From assembly GCA_900314655.1 (NCBI GenBank), contig OMWC01000007.1, forward strand, positions 39,415-103,414: a DNA stretch of 64,000 bases. The letters run 5' to 3'. The notes below the pieces were generated by a model. That model saw only the letters and a list, made by a program, of their open reading frames with translations. It was not told the origin of the DNA and searched no databases. This DNA comes from an uncultured Prevotellaceae bacterium. GTDB lineage: Bacteria; Bacteroidota; Bacteroidia; Bacteroidales; Bacteroidaceae. The position numbers were made by a program, and so were the translations under genes. Shown in pieces: positions 59,949 to 64,000 of the stretch (position 1 is the first letter of the stretch; every line of letters starts with the position of its first letter).

Positions 59949-60947
59949 TTAAAAATAGAAGCGGAGACCCCCTAAGACATCCACATGCTGGATGCCGTAG
60001 AATTCGTTGTCTTTCAACTCATAACCCTCGGGCTTGTCAAGTTTCAGGGTACTCATGCCAACCTGCAGACCTAATCCGATATTCTTTGCCACCTTATACT
60101 CGATACCCATGCCCATCTTCGCACTGATATGGCCTTCTGAATACTTATCGCCTGCCATTTTCTCCGAGAACCAGCCGTAACCGAGGCTCATCGACACATC
60201 CCAGCGCCATAACGACTTGTTGCCGAGCATAGTGCTGAACACCAAACTTGGACCAATAAAGTTCACGGAAGTTTTCACACCCTCGTCAAAAGAGTAAGCC
60301 GTATGGGAGAAGTCAAGTCCGGCACCGATAAATCCCCACAAATGTTGATAGGCGGCATTGAGCGTATAGCCTGTGCGTCCCTTGTAGGTATGGTTACCAA
60401 TCTGATAATCAGAACTCAGAAAAGAGACACCGCCATTCACCTTAAAGATATTCTTGGGAGTCTGCCGCGCACGTTTGGCACGATCCTCCTGATTATGAAT
60501 ATACCCCAGCAGTTCCTCATCCTGTTTCTTCTCCAGTTCCTGAAGGGTCTTCATGGTGCTGACATTATTCACCAAACTGTCGGGAAGGAGCAGCATGGTT
60601 CCCCAGATGCGGTGACAGGTAGAGGCAAAATCGGGCTGCTTATGGTTGTCGATATGCAGGGCGTTTCCTCCGCTTTCAGCCGTCTTCTTCACGGCCAGTG
60701 CCAGCACATTTCCATAAAGACAATCCAAAGTTCTAGTCATTCCGCCGTCGGTCACTTTCACTTTTCCTACGACGGTGGCATTCGCGGGAACGGTATCGCC
60801 TTCCTCATAAATCACCACCTGATCGGCAGAACGCTGGGGATAGGTTCCCATCAAATCGGCTGTAACTTTCGGATTCATCGCGCAACTGGTCAAGCAGACA
60901 GCAAGGGCTGAAAACAAGACCATTTTCATAAATTCTTTCTTTTTCAT
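59949..60947 (-). CDS. Lipoprotein with C-terminal beta-barrel-like domain
   Basis: This 332-residue protein has a lipobox (VCLTSC, lipidated Cys22), a soluble N-domain (about 30-150, with VVGKVKVTDGGMTRTLDCLYGNVLALAVKK in part), a short charged helix, and a C-terminal barrel-like half (about 165-332; FKVNGGVSFLSSDYQ, LGLQVGMSTLKLD, VDVLGGLRFYF). I do not recognise a named family. TAATTTTG (61031-61024, minus) is a likely -7 box; the -33 is weak. It is probably outer-membrane associated. Confidence 0.78.
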   Translation of the reverse strand: MKKKEFMKMVLFSALAVCLTSCAMNPKVTADLMGTYPQRSADQVVIYEEGDTVPANATVVGKVKVTDGGMTRTLDCLYGNVLALAVKKTAESGGNALHIDNHKQPDFASTCHRIWGTMLLLPDSLVNNVSTMKTLQELEKKQDEELLGYIHNQEDRAKRARQTPKNIFKVNGGVSFLSSDYQIGNHTYKGRTGYTLNAAYQHLWGFIGAGLDFSHTAYSFDEGVKTSVNFIGPSLVFSTMLGNKSLWRWDVSMSLGYGWFSEKMAGDKYSEGHISAKMGMGIEYKVAKNIGLGLQVGMSTLKLDKPEGYELKDNEFYGIQHVDVLGGLRFYF

Positions 60948-61056
60948 ATTTTTACCTTTTTAATTTACAACCAGAATAATCCTATTTTCGTGTAAGATTC
61001 TACTTGTTTTTTACACTTATCTACAAAATTACAAGTTTTAAAAATTTTCTTCTTAA

Positions 61057-61160
61057 GCACAGGGGGACAGACCCCTTGTGAGCACAAGAACCGGCATCTG
61101 TTCACGCAGACAATGAGCCGCTTGTTCACAAGACTACCAGTTTTAGGAACAAATATGTAT
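61057..61160. repeat. REP-like element fused to 76-bp repeat copy 2
   Basis: 61057-61084 repeats the REP-like palindrome of 59889-59932. It continues directly into 61085-61160, the second copy of the 76-bp block at 57999-58074. The junction suggests the two families are parts of larger dispersed elements. Confidence 0.7.
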
Positions 61161-61228
61161 ATCCCAACAGCAGGAAAAACAGATTCCCGAACAAATGCAA
61201 CCTTTTATCATTGATTACCTTTTTATTA

Positions 61229-61399
61229 TCAACCAGCACGGTTATATTGTATATTGTATATTGTCAGGCCCACAAGTATGGCACATGATATTACTGTTGC
61301 GTAGTCGAAAAACTTCATGCCAGTCTTCTGATACAGAATTCCACAAACTCCAATCAGGATAGCCAATATCGTAACTCCGTTCTTCAATATCTTTTCCAT
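61229..61399 (-). CDS. Small membrane protein, 56 residues
   Basis: The frame MEKILKNGVTILAILIGVCG (first 20 residues) runs to Gly56 and a TGA stop. It has two hydrophobic segments (about 8-22 and 34-50) and a charged turn QKTGMKFFD between them, as in small two-helix inner-membrane proteins. It lies 43 bp after another small membrane gene on the same strand. The function is unknown. The ORF is short, so the call rests on coherent membrane topology and tandem placement. Confidence 0.6.
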   Translation of the reverse strand: MEKILKNGVTILAILIGVCGILYQKTGMKFFDYATVISCAILVGLTIYNIQYNRAG

Positions 61400-61442
61400 T
61401 TGCCTTTAAGATTTCACTACGTTATTGCATCTCGTTTTTTAC

Positions 61443-61622
61443 TTACTTTTCTTCCTTTGCCTTCCTCCGGATGCGTTCCCCCACATAATCGGCAGCCAAC
61501 ATACCGACACCGAGTGTCAATGCAGATCTTAAGTCTAGGAAGCCCAAGAAGTAGCAGACCATTGCTATTCCGAAATATAGAATAATGCCTACAATGAAAT
61601 ACTTTATTTTACACTTGTCCAT
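61443..61622 (-). CDS. Small membrane protein, 59 residues
   Basis: The frame begins MDKCKIKYFIVGIILYFGIA and has two hydrophobic segments (about 8-28 and 34-45), then a basic-acidic tail (ERIRRKAKEEK). It lies 45 bp after the TlpA-TonB gene and before a second small membrane gene, so all three may be one transcript. I recognise no family. Confidence 0.6.
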   Translation of the reverse strand: MDKCKIKYFIVGIILYFGIAMVCYFLGFLDLRSALTLGVGMLAADYVGERIRRKAKEEK

Positions 61623-61667
61623 ATTACAAAGAAGTTTCGAATAAATGCGGGACTCCGTTCACATGTT

Positions 61668-62567
61668 TTATTGTAATTTAAACGTTATGGGCAACGTGTG
61701 TGATACCCTAACCTCCTTGCCACGCCTTTTCGCAGGAATCCAGTCGGGCATCAGGCAAGCCACTCGTCTAGCCTCGTTTATCATTTGCCGTTTTCCTTCT
61801 TCGATTATCTGATTCTTTCTTTCGTCAGACAGTCGTTCGTACTTGGGCAGATGGAACACGTCGTTGAGTTCAGTAACCTTTGCACCAGTAACATTCACTT
61901 TGCCGTCTTTCTCAATCACGAAATCTACGACTACCTTTCCTTCCATACGAAAGCGTTCGGCAATACTCGGATACCTGAGGTTTGCACCCAGGAATTTCAT
62001 CAGCACCGGAATGCCGCCTACGAATTGTGGCAGTTGATCCTCACCCTCCAGACTCGGTGCCACCAGCTGACGATTATTTTGCATTTTCTTCAACATGCCT
62101 TTCAATTTGCCGATACTCTCTGTCGCCAGTACCACTTTTCCCTCAGTATCGATAAGATACATCGTCGGTATCTTGTTCAGCCGATAGTCCTTAGCCGTGT
62201 TCGTCTCTTTCCATTCCTTTAGTTCACAAATAGTTTTCCACTGTATCGATTCTTTTTTTAAGTATTTATCCAGAGTTTCTTTATCAGTATCATAGGACAC
62301 ACCAATAAACTCCACCCCTTTCATGTCATAGGTAGCAAAGAGTTCTTTCATCTTAGGCATATACTCCTCGATGTTCGGGCACCATGACGCCCAGAAGTAT
62401 AGCACCACACAGCGGCCACGATTGTTTTCTAATGAAAGCACATTGCCCTTTTCATTCACCAGGTCAGGTGCCACAGTACCAACATCAAGTAAGCCGCCGA
62501 AATCTTGTGCCATAGAAGATAAGGCAGAGAATGCGAACATGAAGCATGTTAAGATTTTACTTTTCAT
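61668..62567 (-). CDS. Thioredoxin-like (TlpA) domain fused to TonB C-terminal-like domain
   Basis: This exported protein of about 299 residues has a signal peptide (ending LSSMAQ), a TlpA/AhpC-TSA-like domain (about 30-165), and a TonB C-terminal-like domain (about 205-299: RYPSIAERFRMEGKVVVDFVIEKDGK, DEARR-like NEARRVACLMPDWIPAKRRGKEVRVSHTLPITFKL, quoted in parts). The redox motif is WASWCPNI: Cys64 is present but Ile67 replaces the resolving cysteine, so ordinary disulfide exchange is unlikely. It has no N-terminal TonB anchor. The start at 62567 is preferred to 62609 because the signal peptide begins there. Confidence 0.8.
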   Translation of the reverse strand: MKSKILTCFMFAFSALSSMAQDFGGLLDVGTVAPDLVNEKGNVLSLENNRGRCVVLYFWASWCPNIEEYMPKMKELFATYDMKGVEFIGVSYDTDKETLDKYLKKESIQWKTICELKEWKETNTAKDYRLNKIPTMYLIDTEGKVVLATESIGKLKGMLKKMQNNRQLVAPSLEGEDQLPQFVGGIPVLMKFLGANLRYPSIAERFRMEGKVVVDFVIEKDGKVNVTGAKVTELNDVFHLPKYERLSDERKNQIIEEGKRQMINEARRVACLMPDWIPAKRRGKEVRVSHTLPITFKLQ

Positions 62568-62627
62568 CATTCGGTAATTTTTTATTTTAATTATTCTCCA
62601 ATGATTCACCAGTTTTGAATTTCACAG

Positions 62628-62659
62628 CAAAATTAATATATTTCCACAAATCCTCCAAA
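62628..62659 (-). promoter_or_regulatory. Promoter of the TlpA-TonB gene
   Basis: TTTG (62659-62656), 20 bp, then TAATTTTG (62635-62628) on the minus strand. Confidence 0.75.
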
Positions 62660-62660
62660 T

Positions 62661-62721
62661 AATCTACTTAACAAAAGTAAACAAAATGATTTACCCCCGA
62701 TGAAATGGGCGATTTTTAAAG
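62661..62721 (-). promoter_or_regulatory. 61-bp block upstream of promoter, copy 2
   Basis: Identical to 59829-59889 and again 1 bp upstream of the -33 box, although the sequence downstream of the block differs between the two loci. Confidence 0.7.
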
Positions 62722-62903
62722 TTTCATGTGAACGTGTGAACGGGGAACCCGTTCATATTGGGATGCCCCCGAAAGAGACTCCGTTGTTGATTGTTTAGTC
62801 CATGCTGTCGTTCCATATTATCTTGTTTTATGAATTGTTACAGGCAAAAACAGGGAAAACTTTTCTTACGTGTATTATGTGAACGGGGAACCGACCCCGT
62901 AAT
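62722..62903. repeat. REP-like palindromes between the TlpA-TonB gene and the RAYT relic
   Basis: GTGAACGGGGAACCCGTTCA (62736-62755 region) and GTGAACGGGGAACCGACCCC (62879-62898 region) are short palindromic elements with GTTCAC arms. They resemble the elements at 59889 and 61057. The sequence between them shows no gene. Confidence 0.6.
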
Positions 62904-62975
62904 CTACCGGTTGATACCACGGAGCATCACGTGATAGATGCCCGTCCCGCTTTTCTCTCGCTTTTGTCGGGGCAT
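62904..62975 (-). pseudogene. N-terminal relic of a REP-associated tyrosine transposase (RAYT)
   Basis: Minus-strand codons from ATG 62975 encode MPRQKREKSGTGIYHVMLRG followed by INR and a TAG stop. The GIYHVMLRGINR stretch is the hallmark start of Y1/IS200-like RAYT proteins, which are usually 150 residues or longer. After the stop the sequence is REP-like, not transposase. A promoter remains 23 bp upstream. It is a truncated copy. Confidence 0.75.
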
Positions 62976-62997
62976 AGAATGCTTGTTTTATATAGTG

Positions 62998-63029
62998 CAA
63001 AGATAATCATTATTCTTGTTATCACCAAA
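62998..63029 (-). promoter_or_regulatory. Promoter of the RAYT relic
   Basis: TTTG (63029-63026), 20 bp, then TATCTTTG (63005-62998) on the minus strand, a perfect consensus with nothing but the relic and REP elements behind it. Confidence 0.7.
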
Positions 63030-63063
63030 TATTCTTCATAAAATGAATCAAAGAGTCCCTCGT

Positions 63064-63933
63064 TCACCTGCCTGCATTAAGCCATTCCATCATTCCCTTA
63101 TTTTTGATGCTCAATTCTTCAGATTTAGAACACGGGACGAAATCTCGAATTCTCAGCATCTTGTTTTCTATCATCAAATCACGAAGAACAGAAGATACAA
63201 ATATTTTTCTGTTTGCCGAAAAACCACCGCCAAAGTATTCCTTACTTTTATAAATGTATGGCAAGGGATACTCATGCAATGGATAGTAACCATGTGTCTT
63301 TGGATTATATTTTATCATACCACATTTGGAACATAATTCGGAATCATATGTTGATAGATTCAATGGCTCGTTAATCACGGGGATGACCAATTGTACATAA
63401 GAATCTATTATGGAGTCATCCTTGTATTTTCTCAAAGGACGGCATTCTATACCCAATGGCTTGAATATCTTTTCGTAGAGGTCTGTTCGCACAAAGAACT
63501 CGTCAAAAATCCATCCTAATCCCCAAAAAGGGTATTTGGGAACTTTCCTCACCCTGAAATCATCTTTTTGAATTTTACCTATTCCGCATTCACCGCACAT
63601 GTCTTTTGCTTCATAAGTGTTGTACAAATAACCCATATCGTTATCTGGCATTGGGTATCCAAACAAGTTCCAACGGTCAATAACACAAAAATCAGCAGTT
63701 AGAATCTCGTTTTTGGTGAATTCAAACCCTAATGTGTCAAGAACATCCCAATCCCTAAAAAATGATGCCAGTTTTGAATATGTATTTGCATCATTCATGT
63801 TGAACCTACAATTTCCTTCCTTTACTTCAATATTAAATTGACGAAGGATGTTTACCTGATATTTTTCCCAGTTATGTGAGATCTGTCTGAAAATTTTCAT
63901 ATTCCTTAATTCCGCAACACTATAGTTTAACAT
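63064..63933 (-). CDS. Hypothetical protein with two CXXCG motifs
   Basis: This protein of about 289 residues (279 if it starts at MKIFRQIS, 63900) has two zinc-ribbon-like pairs, CGECG (Cys113, Cys116) and CSKCG (Cys201, Cys204). There is no signal peptide or membrane segment, and it is rich in Lys, Tyr and Phe. The double-CXXCG layout recalls SitI6-like immunity proteins of myxobacteria, but this is only a resemblance. The gene is visibly richer in A and T than the rest of the window and lies beside REP and transposase debris, which suggests acquisition. No toxin gene is visible within the window. Confidence 0.65.
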   Translation of the reverse strand: MLNYSVAELRNMKIFRQISHNWEKYQVNILRQFNIEVKEGNCRFNMNDANTYSKLASFFRDWDVLDTLGFEFTKNEILTADFCVIDRWNLFGYPMPDNDMGYLYNTYEAKDMCGECGIGKIQKDDFRVRKVPKYPFWGLGWIFDEFFVRTDLYEKIFKPLGIECRPLRKYKDDSIIDSYVQLVIPVINEPLNLSTYDSELCSKCGMIKYNPKTHGYYPLHEYPLPYIYKSKEYFGGGFSANRKIFVSSVLRDLMIENKMLRIRDFVPCSKSEELSIKNKGMMEWLNAGR

Positions 63934-63945
63934 TATTTATAAGTG

Positions 63946-63970
63946 CCTGAGCAACAAAAAGTTGCCCAGG
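63946..63970 (-). terminator. Hairpin before the CXXCG gene
   Basis: CCTGAGCAAC and GTTGCCCAGG form an imperfect stem over AAAAA. It may end a leftward transcript that enters from beyond the window. There is no long T-run on the minus strand. Confidence 0.4.
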
Positions 63971-64000
63971 ATTTTGCCATGTCAGAATTTTCACTTACCT

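Overview
The window looks like chromosomal DNA of a Bacteroidota bacterium, most likely Prevotellaceae. The evidence is a SusC/SusD pair, many promoters of the form TTTG-N19/20-TAnnTTTG, Shine-Dalgarno-poor starts, a type II glutaminyl cyclase, BtuG-type surface propeller genes and Bacteroidota-style envelope enzymes. No rRNA, tRNA, CRISPR array or intact transposase was seen. The species cannot be fixed from the sequence alone.

Layout. (1) 1-10.5 kb: a leftward Sus-like operon (periplasmic binding protein, SusC, SusD, an exported URO-D/MtaA-like protein, an ATP-grasp protein cut by the window edge). It is divergent from two PLP enzymes of sulfur amino acid metabolism, and two matching palindromes lie in the shared control region. 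(2) 10.5-16.6 kb: patatin-like lipase, RNase R, an epimerase-like SDR and a PAP2/IPC-synthase-like membrane enzyme. (3) 16.6-22.9 kb: a cobalamin uptake operon (btuB-btuG-btuF-btuC, no ATPase) behind a cobalamin riboswitch. A second, divergent cobalamin riboswitch ends in its own hairpin without a gene. (4) 22.9-40.5 kb: envelope glycan and lipid genes (GT4, WecE-like aminotransferase, GtrA, two GT87-like proteins, GT2, GT11, GT90, LpxL-like acyltransferase, two LTA-synthase-like enzymes, an MsbA-like exporter). (5) 40.5-41.5 kb: a gene-free kilobase holding a candidate non-coding element with long inverted arms and a 22-bp tandem array. (6) 41.5-58 kb: housekeeping genes (MiaB, DUF4294, glutaminyl cyclase, a C26-M19 fusion hydrolase, Lrp, three FKBP isomerases, a sirtuin, YitT, OPT transporter, Na/Pi cotransporter, nucleoside kinase, CDF transporter). 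(7) 58-64 kb: outer-membrane proteins, small membrane proteins, a TlpA-TonB fusion, REP-like repeats with a RAYT transposase relic, and an AT-rich double-CXXCG gene.

A striking feature is the abundance of short, word-like degenerate repeat tracts. They occur between genes and, in frame, inside genes (glycosyltransferase, miaB, nucleoside kinase, btuF, an LTA-synthase-like gene, a GT87-SUMF1 fusion). The other signals most worth following are the orphan riboswitch, a 61-bp block placed identically upstream of two promoters, a covarying leader hairpin shared by two unrelated genes, and a set of nearly leaderless genes.
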